Below are positions 27,195 to 36,607 of a stretch of DNA of 64,000 bases, piece after piece. Source of the DNA: Providencia vermicola (GTDB lineage: Bacteria > Pseudomonadota > Gammaproteobacteria > Enterobacterales > Enterobacteriaceae). Under the pieces are notes generated by a model. It worked only from the letters and a program-made list of their open reading frames with translations, searched no databases and was not told the origin of the DNA. How positions within the stretch are numbered: position 1 is the stretch's first letter; each line of letters opens with the position of its first letter. The position numbers and the translations under genes are program-made. The stretch spans positions 310,001-374,000 of the forward strand of contig NZ_JAGSPI010000002.1 in the NCBI RefSeq assembly GCF_020381325.1. The letters are read 5' to 3'.

Positions 27195-27240
27195 AAGGGC
27201 TGTATCGACAAAAGTACGACGTCAGCCCTTACTTATTAAA
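27195..27240 (+). terminator. Hairpin after tetA
   Basis: AAGGGCTG (27195-27202) and CAGCCCTT (27233-27240) with a 30-nt loop. The T tract is weak. Confidence 0.5.
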
Positions 27241-27273
27241 GCAATATATTTAAAGTCACATTAATCTTTATTT

Positions 27274-27597
27274 TTAGATCAAAAAGTCTTTTCTCATAGG
27301 GACAAAAACATCTAATATTTCACCACTAATTAAACATTCGCTTTGATGTTTTTCATTCGATGGAACGTACACAACATCACCGCTACTCACTATTTTTTCG
27401 CGTTCTCCAATACGGAACTTAAATTTTCCCGATAAGATATAGCTCATTTGCTCATGCTGATGTTCATGCAGTTCACCCATTGTTCCTGTGATTAAAGAAA
27501 CCTTCACCATCATCATATTTTCACTGCCTAAAAATATCTTTCTTAATGTTCCTGGTGCAATATTTTTAGCCTCGATATCGTTGTCAAAAATAAACAT
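27274..27597 (-). CDS. KdgF-like cupin protein
   Basis: A 107-aa single-domain cupin. The metal-binding motif is visible as HEHQHEQMSYILSGKF, with a second part GDVVYVPSNEKHQSECL. The end LDVFVPMRKDFL matches KdgF-type cupins, which linearise or convert unsaturated uronates. The ATG at 27597 (MFIFDND) is preferred, since the longer frame to 27666 would overlap the transporter gene. It follows the MFS transporter and the dehydratase gene on the same strand, pointing to sugar-acid catabolism. Confidence 0.75.
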   Translation of the reverse strand: MFIFDNDIEAKNIAPGTLRKIFLGSENMMMVKVSLITGTMGELHEHQHEQMSYILSGKFKFRIGEREKIVSSGDVVYVPSNEKHQSECLISGEILDVFVPMRKDFLI

Positions 27598-27625
27598 AAT
27601 TTCTAATAGTCCTCTGTCTATCGGT

Positions 27626-28921
27626 TTAATGAATATGCTGAGTGTCGTTTTCAACAGAAGGAACAATAGGTTTAATATCTCTTAGCATCACTAAATAAAC
27701 CAGTGCACCAATAGCACAAGCCGCACCCGAAACAACAAGCGCCCACATAAATGATCCCGTAGCAGCAATAATGTAACCTGTCACAATAGGACCTAAAATA
27801 CCGCCACAATTTGATACTGCACTTTGCATTCCACCCAGCACTGACGTCATATTGCGTGGTGCCACATCACCAGGAAGTGACCAAATTGCGGACGCTGCAA
27901 ATGCAAGTGCTGCATAAGACAGGCACAATAAGAACATCATTAGTGTGACCGATTCTACCAACCCAGAAAATGCAATGCTGGTTGCAATTATCATTCCCCC
28001 GACAATTGGCACTTTGCGCGCAAGGCTCACGTTATTATATTTAATAAATAAGTAATCCGTCGTCCATCCACCTAGCCACTGTCCTGCGATACCACACAGT
28101 GGGGGTAACATTGCTGCGAATCCCATTTCCTCAAGGCTCATTCCTCGCTCCATCATTAAATAGGCGGGAAACCATGTAATAAAGAAATAGATAGCATAGT
28201 CCAACATAAAAAAGCCAATGCACATTGCTTGTACATTTCGATAACGAATCAGTTGATACCACTTCATTGGTTGAATATTATCGATACCTTCCTTCTTAAC
28301 CTGCCCTTCACGGATATAAGCCAATTCTTCGGCACTAATTTTGGGGTGTTGTTCTGGATCGTGATACACCTTCAACCATGCGAACACCCAGAGAACCCCA
28401 AGCGCCCCACAAATAATAAAAGCGGCTTCCCAGCCCCACTTAGCAATAATCCATACCACTAATGGCATCGCAAAAGCCGTTCCAAACTTTGAACCACTAT
28501 CAAACAACGCGGTAATACGGCCCCGTTCACGATCTGGGAACCATTTTGCCGCAATGCCACTATTACAAGGGTATGCGCCAGCTTCCCCCATTCCCATCAA
28601 AATACGTGTAGAAATAAAACTCAGAGGTGTTTTCGCTAAGGCTGTCGCCGCTGTCGCTAAAGACCACCACAAGACTGAGCCTGCTAATGTTTTTCTTTGC
28701 CCATACTTATCGGCAATGAAACCTGCGGGTATTTGACACAATGCATAGCTCAGAAAAAAAGCAGACATTATCCACCCCATCATTTCGGGTGAAATTTGCA
28801 GTTCAGCTGAAATGGTGGGGGCTGCGGCAGACATCACCGTTCTGTCTAAATAGTTAATCACAATCGCAAGTGTCATCAGTATTGCAATTGAAAATCTGAC
28901 TTTTGTTCCTTTATTTTTCAT
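27626..28921 (-). CDS. MFS transporter, anion:cation symporter family (sugar-acid type)
   Basis: A 431-aa 12-TM transporter of the ACS family (relatives of GudP, GarP, ExuT and DgoT). Supporting segments are INYLDRTVMSAAAP near the N-terminus, GWIMSAFFLSYALCQIPAG and ADKYGQRKTLAGS (motif A). MGEAGAYPCNSGIAAKWFP is the typical ACS motif. It lies 65 bp downstream of the enolase-superfamily gene, so the two should share a substrate, probably an aldonate or aldarate. The exact substrate is not readable. Confidence 0.88.
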   Translation of the reverse strand: MKNKGTKVRFSIAILMTLAIVINYLDRTVMSAAAPTISAELQISPEMMGWIMSAFFLSYALCQIPAGFIADKYGQRKTLAGSVLWWSLATAATALAKTPLSFISTRILMGMGEAGAYPCNSGIAAKWFPDRERGRITALFDSGSKFGTAFAMPLVVWIIAKWGWEAAFIICGALGVLWVFAWLKVYHDPEQHPKISAEELAYIREGQVKKEGIDNIQPMKWYQLIRYRNVQAMCIGFFMLDYAIYFFITWFPAYLMMERGMSLEEMGFAAMLPPLCGIAGQWLGGWTTDYLFIKYNNVSLARKVPIVGGMIIATSIAFSGLVESVTLMMFLLCLSYAALAFAASAIWSLPGDVAPRNMTSVLGGMQSAVSNCGGILGPIVTGYIIAATGSFMWALVVSGAACAIGALVYLVMLRDIKPIVPSVENDTQHIH

Positions 28922-28986
28922 CGTAACTAAACCTTTTCAAAGAATGGAGGCCAGATAAACCCATCATTACCTGGCCAATCATTAAG

Positions 28987-30147
28987 TTACTTAAATAAAC
29001 GCTCTGGATTTACAGTAAATTTGGCTAATTTATCGACATCAAGCTCAATACCGAGTCCAGGCTTGTTTGGAATAGCTAAATACCCTTGCTCATCAACTTT
29101 AAATGGTGTTTTAACAATCCCATCAATATATTGGCTTCCACCAATAAACTCGACGAAATCAACTTGTGGGAAAGCCGCCGCCATTTGCAGATCCGCCGCA
29201 AGCCCCATTGCCGTATTCCAGCCATGACCAACATATTTCACACCAAAATCATCCGCTAACCATGCAATTCTGCGCTGCTCAGAGATCCCCCCAACTTTCG
29301 TTACATCAGGCTGTACAATATCGAACGCGCCTTGAGATAACCAAGGTAAGAACGCTTGGCGGCGAGTAAGCACTTCACCGCCTGCAATAGGCACAGGACT
29401 TTCTCTACGAAGAATTTTAAAATCTTCAATATCATCAGGGCGCAATGCTTCTTCGAACCAACCCACTTGGTATTCTGCTAACATATGCGCAGTTTGAATT
29501 GCCCATTTCAATCCATTTGGCCAATAAGCATCACTCGCTCCAGCATCAACTAATAATTGTGAATCATTCCCTGCCGCATCCCTTGCCGATGCAATTATTG
29601 CCCGATCTAACTGCGCATCATTACGTCGACCAAACGGCCCCCAACCAATTTTAAATGCCTTAAAACCAAGAGATTTATACTGGCAAATGACTTGATGCAT
29701 TTTTTCAGGCTCTTCCATGAGTAACGAACAATAAGGCTGAACTTTAGAACGATAATTTCCGCCCAATAATGTACTCACAGGTAATCCCGTTGCCTTCCCT
29801 AAAATATCCCATAATGCGATATCAATACCGCTAATCACATGAGTGAGAGTGCCGCCTCTTCCCATCCAAAAAGTATTCTGCCTTAATTTTTCGGATACTC
29901 TTTCTGGCTGTAGTGCACTTTCGCCAATACATAAAGAAGCGAGTAACGGTAATGCGGCTTCAACTAAACGCCCATCTGTAAACACACTGCCATAACCTGT
30001 GATGCCTGCATCCGTGTGAATGGCAATAATGGCGTGAATGGAATCTTCGGGCTTGATTTCATTCGACCAGCCACCTTTTGGGCTTTCACCAAATAGAGGG
30101 ACAGCAACAATTTCTGTAATCTTGATGTTTTCTAACATGCGTTCCAT
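28987..30147 (-). CDS. Mandelate racemase/muconate lactonizing-family sugar-acid dehydratase
   Basis: A 386-aa enolase-superfamily enzyme. The KxK base motif is in GFKAFKIGWG, metal ligands are suggested by LVDAGASDAYW, WFEEALRPDD and IAGGEVLTRR, and the Asp/His dyad by VQPDVTKVGGIS and VGHGWNTAMG. This is the mandelate-racemase subgroup, which mostly dehydrates acid sugars. ATG 30147 has AAGGAA upstream. First gene of the three-gene unit controlled by the divergent GntR. Substrate not assigned. Confidence 0.88.
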   Translation of the reverse strand: MERMLENIKITEIVAVPLFGESPKGGWSNEIKPEDSIHAIIAIHTDAGITGYGSVFTDGRLVEAALPLLASLCIGESALQPERVSEKLRQNTFWMGRGGTLTHVISGIDIALWDILGKATGLPVSTLLGGNYRSKVQPYCSLLMEEPEKMHQVICQYKSLGFKAFKIGWGPFGRRNDAQLDRAIIASARDAAGNDSQLLVDAGASDAYWPNGLKWAIQTAHMLAEYQVGWFEEALRPDDIEDFKILRRESPVPIAGGEVLTRRQAFLPWLSQGAFDIVQPDVTKVGGISEQRRIAWLADDFGVKYVGHGWNTAMGLAADLQMAAAFPQVDFVEFIGGSQYIDGIVKTPFKVDEQGYLAIPNKPGLGIELDVDKLAKFTVNPERLFK

Positions 30148-30200
30148 GTAATTTCCTTTTTAAACCAGTACATTTCTAACGCATTAAATCTCTTTGTAAG

Positions 30201-30212
30201 ATTGTATACAAT
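30201..30212. promoter_or_regulatory. Candidate GntR-family operator
   Basis: ATTGTATACAAT is a perfect 12-bp palindrome in the divergent region between the dehydratase gene and the GntR gene. FadR-subfamily GntR proteins bind short palindromes with GT...AC cores of this kind. Confidence 0.6.
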
Positions 30213-30385
30213 ATTCAATTGTTCGTTTTGTGATCCAATCGAAATTTAAGATGAAGCAGGATAATCCTAGATATGTTGTTTTTAATGGTCTAATAAAGGA
30301 AAACGTGGTACTTTTGTTCGCGATAACACCAAAGTGAAAAAATCATTAATCCATTGATTAATAAATAATTTAATAGGCATTCACT

Positions 30386-31114
30386 ATGACTGTAAGTAAG
30401 AAGCGACACTCTTCTCAAAAATCATCAAAAGAAGATTATTGGCAACCCATAAAAGCACGAACGCTGACGGATGATGTTGTTGATAGAATTGTTGAAGCCG
30501 CAACTCGTGGGTTTATCTTGCCTGGTGACCGCATTGTGGAAACTGAAATTGCAGAAAAAATGAATGTGAGTCGTGTGCCTGTTAGAGAAGCATTACGTGT
30601 CCTTGAAAGCCAAGGTATTGTCATTAACGAGCCTTTCAAAGGAATTCGAATGGCCCCCGTTACGAGTGAACGTTTAGATGAACTCATTGATATTAGGGTC
30701 TTATTAGAATCACATGTGCTCAATATGTTTATCGCTAAAGGTCTACACCGAGACGCTACATCTATAGAAAAACTCAATCAATGCATTGATCAAATGGCTC
30801 AAGCCGCAATCGTACAAGATAGCTATGAATTTTCACTTAGCGATGTTAACTTTCATCGGACACTCTGCCAGCTCAGTGGAAATAATACGCTAACAGCCTT
30901 ATGGGAAAATGTATCAAAACAATTAACCATTATTATTGGCATATCCACATTTACCAAACCAATGGAAAAAATTGTCGATGAGCACAAAAAATTGCTCGAT
31001 ATCATCTGTTCTGGTGACTTATCTAAAATAAAAGTTGAAATTAAAGAGCATATTCGCAATCAAAATAAAAAAGTCAATTTTGAACAGGCGATCGACAAAA
31101 AAAGAGAGCAGTAA
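30386..31114 (+). CDS. GntR-family (FadR subfamily) transcriptional regulator
   Basis: A 242-aa regulator. The winged HTH is around residues 26-90 (RIVETEIAEKMNVSRVPVREALRVLE is the GntR signature, here with PVREAL). The C-terminal FCD domain carries metal-binding candidates in SDVNFHRTLCQLSGN. Divergent from the dehydratase-MFS-cupin unit, which it most likely represses until a sugar acid binds. Confidence 0.9.
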   Translation: MTVSKKRHSSQKSSKEDYWQPIKARTLTDDVVDRIVEAATRGFILPGDRIVETEIAEKMNVSRVPVREALRVLESQGIVINEPFKGIRMAPVTSERLDELIDIRVLLESHVLNMFIAKGLHRDATSIEKLNQCIDQMAQAAIVQDSYEFSLSDVNFHRTLCQLSGNNTLTALWENVSKQLTIIIGISTFTKPMEKIVDEHKKLLDIICSGDLSKIKVEIKEHIRNQNKKVNFEQAIDKKREQ

Positions 31115-31289
31115 TTTCAATTAATCAAGAGATACTCTCAATAATTAAATGAAGGCAATGGCGTACCAAACAATAAAAATTGCTATCAAAGATCAACAGG
31201 CTCTAGGAAAATTTTAGCCTATTCGCTTTCAATGGTATGATGCACTATTGCGACTATTCTTTAGGACAAAATATTAAGAGACAAGTCTA

Positions 31290-31871
31290 ATGACACTCCC
31301 CCCTAAAAAGCCAAGAACAAAACCCGCTGAAGAAAGACTTGATGACCTAATGAATGCAGCGGAAAAACTTTTTCTTTCTAAAGGATTTGTCAACACGACG
31401 GTCAGTGAGATTGTGCACGATGCAGACGTGGCGAAAGGGACGTTTTATCATTACTTTCAGTCAAAAAATGACATTATGGAAGCCTTACGCACTCGTTATA
31501 TGGATTGGTATTTAGAAAATATTGATGACGCGCTCTCTCAGCAAAAAAGTGCGGCACAAAAGCTCCAGTCTTGGTGTGAGAATAGTGTCAAATATTATGT
31601 TGAAAAACAACAGATTCACGACATGCTGTTTCACGATGAATACCACGGTCGTAGTAATGACCATGAAACACGTGCAGTCCTTCAAATTCAAGAAATTCTC
31701 ACTTTAGGCGAAAAAAACCAAGAATGGTCAGCGCTTCCCCCTGCACTTCTCGCTACGATGATTTACCACTCTATGCATGCTGCGGTCGATAACCTCTCAA
31801 ATAGCCACGAATACACTCAGCATAATTTAGGTGAAATATTGTATAAGCGATTTAGCCAGCTGATTAAATAA
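31290..31871 (+). CDS. TetR/AcrR-family regulator next to TonB receptor operon
   Basis: A 193-aa TetR-family protein with the N-terminal HTH motif VSEIVHDADVAKGTFYHYFQSK. The ligand domain has no recognisable specificity. It is followed on the same strand by a terminator and then by the TonB receptor gene. A perfect inverted repeat upstream of that receptor gene is a plausible operator for it. Confidence 0.88.
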   Translation: MTLPPKKPRTKPAEERLDDLMNAAEKLFLSKGFVNTTVSEIVHDADVAKGTFYHYFQSKNDIMEALRTRYMDWYLENIDDALSQQKSAAQKLQSWCENSVKYYVEKQQIHDMLFHDEYHGRSNDHETRAVLQIQEILTLGEKNQEWSALPPALLATMIYHSMHAAVDNLSNSHEYTQHNLGEILYKRFSQLIK

Positions 31872-31872
31872 A

Positions 31873-31915
31873 AAATAGAGCGAGAAAGTCATTCTAACGT
31901 ACTCGCTTTATTTTA
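31873..31915 (+). terminator. Terminator after tetR/acrR-type gene
   Basis: AGCGAG and CTCGCT with flanking A/T pairing, 17-nt loop, followed by TTATTTTAA. Confidence 0.6.
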
Positions 31916-32030
31916 ATCCCACATTCGCACAAACAAAAAACCACTCCGAACATAGCTGTGTTTATCATTTAGTATTAATAAAATAAACGGCTTATCATCT
32001 ACCAAGCAAATTAACCCCTCAAGATTAAAT

Positions 32031-32067
32031 GCAAATGATTATTAATTAGGTTGACCGATGGTCGGTC
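32031..32067. promoter_or_regulatory. Candidate Fur-like site and TetR operator upstream of TonB receptor
   Basis: GCAAATGATTATTAATTAG (32031-32049) has partial Fur-box similarity (11 of 19). Directly after it, GACCGA-TGG-TCGGTC (32053-32067) is a perfect inverted repeat of the GACCGA..TCGGTC type common for TetR/AcrR regulators. Together they suggest iron and ligand control of the operon that follows. Confidence 0.5.
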
Positions 32068-32123
32068 GTCGATCTATGCTAGCGCCATTGAATTTCAACG
32101 TTTACTTTATTGGCTAAAATTTC

Positions 32124-34265
32124 ATGCATAACTTCACTCATCGAACCTACACACTTTCCACGCTAAGTTTATTGGTTGCTGCTCTAATTTACTCAAATAC
32201 CGCAAATGCAAAACCTAAATCAGACATTTTGGTCGTCACCGCCGCAGAAAACCAAGGCCAAGAACCTATTGGCTATGCCCAAAAAAAACAATCCTCTGCT
32301 ACAAAAAACTCTGCGACCTTATTGGAAACGCCACAATTTGTTTCTGTGATTAATCGCGAGCAGATGGATACATTACCCTCTGAATCAATTAGCCAAGCCT
32401 TACGTTATAGTGCGGGTGTTACCAGTGAAAAGTTTGGTGCTTTCGGCAATGGAATCGATTTTTCAAAAATTCGTGGCTTTGATGCCGATTATTACTTGGA
32501 TGGGTTGCGTGTTATTGGCAACAGTGGCATTTGGGGGCCGCAAATCGATTCATGGACACTCAATAGCATCGAAGCCGTTCATGGGCCATCATCCGCGCTG
32601 TATGGGCAAGGTGGCGCAGGGGGCGTTATCAATATGCAATCACGCCGCCCAAGTGCCAATGAATCACATCAAATTCAGTTCCAAAAAGGCAATTTCGATA
32701 ATAATGCCGTCAAATTTGATACCACAGGAGCCATAAATGACGATGAAACATTGTTATATCGTATGAATGGATTAGCACTGTCAACGGATTCACAAGTCAA
32801 TTCCTCAAAGCAATCTCGCTACTTACTGACGCCGTCCATCACATGGCAACCTAATGAAAAACTTAATTGGACAGTGTTGAGCCAATATCAACATGATCCC
32901 CATATTGGCCACTATAATACCTTGCCTGCTCAAGCAATCGGCCTGCTACCTAATCCAAATGGAAAGTTGGATTTTACTCAAAACTACAGTGACCCAAAAC
33001 ATGAAAAATCCACACGCACGCAGTGGTCAGTGACCTCATTAGTTGACTACCAAATCAGCTCGTCCGTTGCATTGAAACAAAATATGCGTTATTCCGATGT
33101 AGATACTCACATTAAACGTGACTTTACTCGGGGTTTCTTAGCAGGTGACCGTCTGCTCACTGCGGTTTACCAAAACTCTCCAAGTAAATCCAAAACTTTT
33201 GTTGTTGATAACCAGCTGGTTTATAACGTCAAAACTGGCAATATTCACCACGAACTTCTTACTGGATTTGATTATCAAACTGGAAAGCTGAATAAAAACT
33301 GGTGGGGCTCACAAACCGTCAGTTTCGATCCGTGGGTAAAACCCCATCACCCTGAATTTAAACCTTACCCCATTACCCGCACATCAACGACCCAACGTTT
33401 TGATCGCTATGGCGTTTACCTGCAAGACCAACTTAGTTGGCAGCAATGGGATTTGATCCTGAGTGGGCGCTATGATTGGTCTTATTTAGATACTGACAAT
33501 AACCTCACTCACACAACACAAAAAAATGACACTTCCGCTTGGAGCCAACGTGTTGGGCTAACCTATGCTTTTGAAAATGGTTTTTCGCCATGGGTCAGTT
33601 TTTCCGATAGCTTTGACCCCGTTTTAGGGACGGATGCGGATGGAAAATCCTTTATCCCAACTGAATCAAAACAAGCCGAAATGGGGCTTAAATACCAATC
33701 GGATAACCTCATGGCAAGCGTAGCCGCATATGAGTTAGAACAAAAAAATGTCACCACCCATAACCCGCTAAATCCAGATTATTATAATCAAACAGGGAAA
33801 ATTCGCTCTCGTGGGGTTGATTTTGAAAGCCGTATGGCCTTAACGCCATCGGTGAATGTTATGCTGAACTACGCTTTTACTGACAATAAAATCACCCAAA
33901 GCCAAGACCTTTCCGTCCTAAATAAACACCCTGTTCAAGTCCCTAAACACAGTGGGTCTGCATGGGTTGACTATCGTTTCCATTCCCCTTACTTCGAAGG
34001 TGCCTTAGTCGGCGTTGGCGTGCGCTATTTAGGTGAAACCTGGGGAGACAACACCAACACATTTAAAGTTCCAGCCGTCTGGCTTGGTGATATCAGCGCA
34101 AGATACCAAATGGATGCGTTAGTCCCTGAACTTACAGGCATGGAGTTGGGTTTAACCGTCAGCAATGTCACCAATAAATCCTATGTTGCTAGCTGTACCA
34201 GTTCTACCTATTGCAGTATTGGCACTAACAGAACGTTATTTGCCACACTCAATTACTATTTTTAA
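32124..34265 (+). CDS. TonB-dependent siderophore receptor
   Basis: A 713-aa outer-membrane receptor. The signal peptide ends after NTANA (residue 29). A TonB box-like DILVVTA lies at about residues 34-40. The plug domain carries QALRYSAGVTSEKFG and GFDADYYLDGLRV, typical of FhuA/FcuA-type ferri-siderophore receptors. The barrel ends in the expected aromatic terminus NYYF. It is followed at 16 bp by a periplasmic binding protein gene. The ligand cannot be named; a hydroxamate or other siderophore is most likely. Confidence 0.9.
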   Translation: MHNFTHRTYTLSTLSLLVAALIYSNTANAKPKSDILVVTAAENQGQEPIGYAQKKQSSATKNSATLLETPQFVSVINREQMDTLPSESISQALRYSAGVTSEKFGAFGNGIDFSKIRGFDADYYLDGLRVIGNSGIWGPQIDSWTLNSIEAVHGPSSALYGQGGAGGVINMQSRRPSANESHQIQFQKGNFDNNAVKFDTTGAINDDETLLYRMNGLALSTDSQVNSSKQSRYLLTPSITWQPNEKLNWTVLSQYQHDPHIGHYNTLPAQAIGLLPNPNGKLDFTQNYSDPKHEKSTRTQWSVTSLVDYQISSSVALKQNMRYSDVDTHIKRDFTRGFLAGDRLLTAVYQNSPSKSKTFVVDNQLVYNVKTGNIHHELLTGFDYQTGKLNKNWWGSQTVSFDPWVKPHHPEFKPYPITRTSTTQRFDRYGVYLQDQLSWQQWDLILSGRYDWSYLDTDNNLTHTTQKNDTSAWSQRVGLTYAFENGFSPWVSFSDSFDPVLGTDADGKSFIPTESKQAEMGLKYQSDNLMASVAAYELEQKNVTTHNPLNPDYYNQTGKIRSRGVDFESRMALTPSVNVMLNYAFTDNKITQSQDLSVLNKHPVQVPKHSGSAWVDYRFHSPYFEGALVGVGVRYLGETWGDNTNTFKVPAVWLGDISARYQMDALVPELTGMELGLTVSNVTNKSYVASCTSSTYCSIGTNRTLFATLNYYF

Positions 34266-34281
34266 TTAAAAGGGCCAGTTA

Positions 34282-35418
34282 ATGATGGAAAGCACGAAAA
34301 GGCATTTGGTCAAAGCAGGCTTAGCAATAGCGATGTTAAGTGTAGTACCTCGTCCTGTTTTCTCCGCCTCGCGGCCCAAGGTGACCGATATCCTTGGGCG
34401 CTCTATTGCTTACCCAGAAAATGCACAGAACATTTATTTGGCTGATCCCTCTCTCGTTTTTCTCTTTGCAACCTTAGGGATACACGATTTTGTTGAAAAA
34501 CTCGTTGCGCTCCCAAGTAACTTTCGTACTGCTGATTTGCGCAGTTATCAACAATATTGTGCAGCTTTTCCTAAGTTAGAACAGTTACCCCTCCTCCCTG
34601 CGATTGGCGGGGCACAGGCTAATTTGGAAACTCTTTTAGCACTCAAACCAGACATTATTTTTACGACAACGGGCACATTTTCAGGTTTACAAGCCAATGG
34701 ACTTCTCTCACTTTTACAGCGCGCTAATGTACCAGTTATCGCTCTTGATATGAGTGTTGACCCACTCACCAATACACCAAAAAGTATTGCGATTATGGGT
34801 AACGTATTTGGCTTACAAGAAAGAGCTCATCGCATCAATCGATTTATTAAAACACAGTTAGACCATGTAAAAAATCGTCTAATCAATACAAAGCTACTAA
34901 GGCCTAAAGTGCTTCTTGAGCGTGCAGCAGGTTTTACGGAAGAGTGCTGCTTAGCCTATGGAAATGGAAATTTTGGCCAGTTTCTCACATTTGCAGGTGG
35001 AGAGAATATTGCTAACCAATACATTCATGGAACATATGGTGTTCTAAACCAAGAGACGATTATTCACACTCAAGCTCAAATGGTCATTGTCACAGGTACC
35101 GATTGGAGTGGCTATAACCCGAAAGGCAGTTGGATTGGACTAGGCCCAGGGGCGGATTTACAGCTAGCGAAACAAAAGCTCAAAGTTTTAATGGCGCGTA
35201 ATGCCTTTAAAACTCTGAATGCAGTTAAACAGCAGCATGTTCATGCCATTTGGCACACCTTTTACGATAGCCCATTTGGCTTTATCGCCGTCCTAAAATT
35301 TGCGACTTGGTTGTACCCCAGCTTATTTCGAGATTTAGATGTAAATGCTGTTTTTAAAGATTTTACGGAACAGTTCTTACCCATCGAGTGGCAAGAAGGC
35401 TACTGGGTTTCCCTTTAA
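34282..35418 (+). CDS. ABC-type iron-complex substrate-binding protein
   Basis: A 378-aa protein with a basic N-terminus and hydrophobic export signal ending near VFSA. The BtuF/FecB-like fold is indicated by KVTDILGRSIAYPENAQNI, ALKPDIIFTTTGT and GGENIANQYIHGTYGVLNQE. In the same operon as the TonB receptor (16-bp gap) and the SUMF1-like gene (11-bp gap). No ABC permease or ATPase accompanies it, which is unusual for this family. Confidence 0.85.
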   Translation: MMESTKRHLVKAGLAIAMLSVVPRPVFSASRPKVTDILGRSIAYPENAQNIYLADPSLVFLFATLGIHDFVEKLVALPSNFRTADLRSYQQYCAAFPKLEQLPLLPAIGGAQANLETLLALKPDIIFTTTGTFSGLQANGLLSLLQRANVPVIALDMSVDPLTNTPKSIAIMGNVFGLQERAHRINRFIKTQLDHVKNRLINTKLLRPKVLLERAAGFTEECCLAYGNGNFGQFLTFAGGENIANQYIHGTYGVLNQETIIHTQAQMVIVTGTDWSGYNPKGSWIGLGPGADLQLAKQKLKVLMARNAFKTLNAVKQQHVHAIWHTFYDSPFGFIAVLKFATWLYPSLFRDLDVNAVFKDFTEQFLPIEWQEGYWVSL

Positions 35419-35429
35419 AATAGAGACTG

Positions 35430-36533
35430 ATGATGACAACAATTTATTCCCCCGACCCACTAAGAACCCAAGTTGAAAAACAAAGTCATGGGCAACGAAC
35501 CATTATTTACAGCCCTAAAGGGCAGCCTAACTATGTCTTTATCGTACCCCAGTTTAATTTACAAGAAATTAGCCCCTCTCTAGGCACAGGTATCCATCCA
35601 GCTTTTATCATTAATGAACGCCCTATTGATGCCTTTTTCTACGCCTGCTATAGCGCAAGCTTGCAAGATGGTGAATTAGTCAGCCAGCCCAATCAACCAC
35701 CTGCGTGTAATTTAACTTTAGTGCAATTTCAAGCATTAGCGCAGCAATCAGGTAAAGGCTGCCATATTAGTACTAACGCACAATGGTGCGCGATATCTGC
35801 ATTAGTGAATCAACATCATAGCCTTGTTCAAGGTAATACAGATTACGGTCGTAATTATTTTAATCATGATGAGTTCATTCCACGAATTGACGGGCGTGTC
35901 ACTGGTGATTTGCAAGGTACACCAACAACGCCAACCAATGAACACTGGGAAAATTGGCACCATAATCACCAACGTTCAGGGATCAGCGATTTGGTCGGTA
36001 ACCTTTGGGAGTGGCAAACAGGGGTGCGTTTAGTAGCTGGCGAAATTCAAATCATAAAAAATAATGATGCCGCAATTAATATTGATGATTCATTATTAGA
36101 TTGGCGAGCTATTGATATGCACAGTGGTGAGTTAATCCCTTTAAATAGCCCATCAAGTGCAAAATATGATTCTCCAATAGCCAAGCTTGATGGTAATGCA
36201 GGTGCTCCCATAATCTCGAAAGAGATCCGCCATTTTAATGGTGATCCAACGGATTCAGGCTATCCGCCAGGCCTGCTAGACAGCCCATTTCGATTGGTTG
36301 GAACGACTCAAGGTGAGCAAATTCCAGCATTATTGAAAATATTAGGCCTCGCCCCCTATAACGTTAAACAATCAGACGACCAAATCTATCTGCGCAACTA
36401 TGGTGAACGAGCCCTGATGCGCGGCGGTGCATGGTACTCACAACACAGCGCAGGCATTGATGCATTTTGCCTTAGCCATACTCGGTTGCACAAAAGCACC
36501 ACAGTTGGCGCCCGAACAGCATGGGTTTTATAA
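35430..36533 (+). CDS. SUMF1/EgtB/PvdO-fold protein of unknown function
   Basis: A 367-aa protein without an obvious signal peptide. A formylglycine-generating-enzyme-like (C-type-lectin) fold is suggested by GISDLVGNLWEW (residues 184-195) and ALMRGGAWY near the C-terminus. The paired C-terminal cysteines of true FGEs are not seen (a single Cys lies in DAFCLSHTR), so sulfatase activation is unlikely. Homologous folds occur in non-haem iron enzymes such as EgtB and in PvdO of pyoverdine maturation. Third gene of the receptor operon; it may modify or process the ligand. Function unassigned. Confidence 0.65.
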   Translation: MMTTIYSPDPLRTQVEKQSHGQRTIIYSPKGQPNYVFIVPQFNLQEISPSLGTGIHPAFIINERPIDAFFYACYSASLQDGELVSQPNQPPACNLTLVQFQALAQQSGKGCHISTNAQWCAISALVNQHHSLVQGNTDYGRNYFNHDEFIPRIDGRVTGDLQGTPTTPTNEHWENWHHNHQRSGISDLVGNLWEWQTGVRLVAGEIQIIKNNDAAINIDDSLLDWRAIDMHSGELIPLNSPSSAKYDSPIAKLDGNAGAPIISKEIRHFNGDPTDSGYPPGLLDSPFRLVGTTQGEQIPALLKILGLAPYNVKQSDDQIYLRNYGERALMRGGAWYSQHSAGIDAFCLSHTRLHKSTTVGARTAWVL

Positions 36534-36557
36534 CTGTTTTTCTACGCCCAAAAGCAG

Positions 36558-36599
36558 CATTCATTCCCTCATTCACGTCATTAAACGAGGGAATGAATG
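36558..36599. terminator. Convergent inverted repeat after the receptor operon
   Basis: CATTCATTCCCTC (36558-36570) and GAGGGAATGAATG (36587-36599) form a perfect 13-bp stem with a 16-nt loop, between the convergent SUMF1-like and MFS genes. It lacks a classic T tract on either side, so termination is probable rather than certain. Confidence 0.6.
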
Positions 36600-36607
36600 A
36601 AAAAAAG

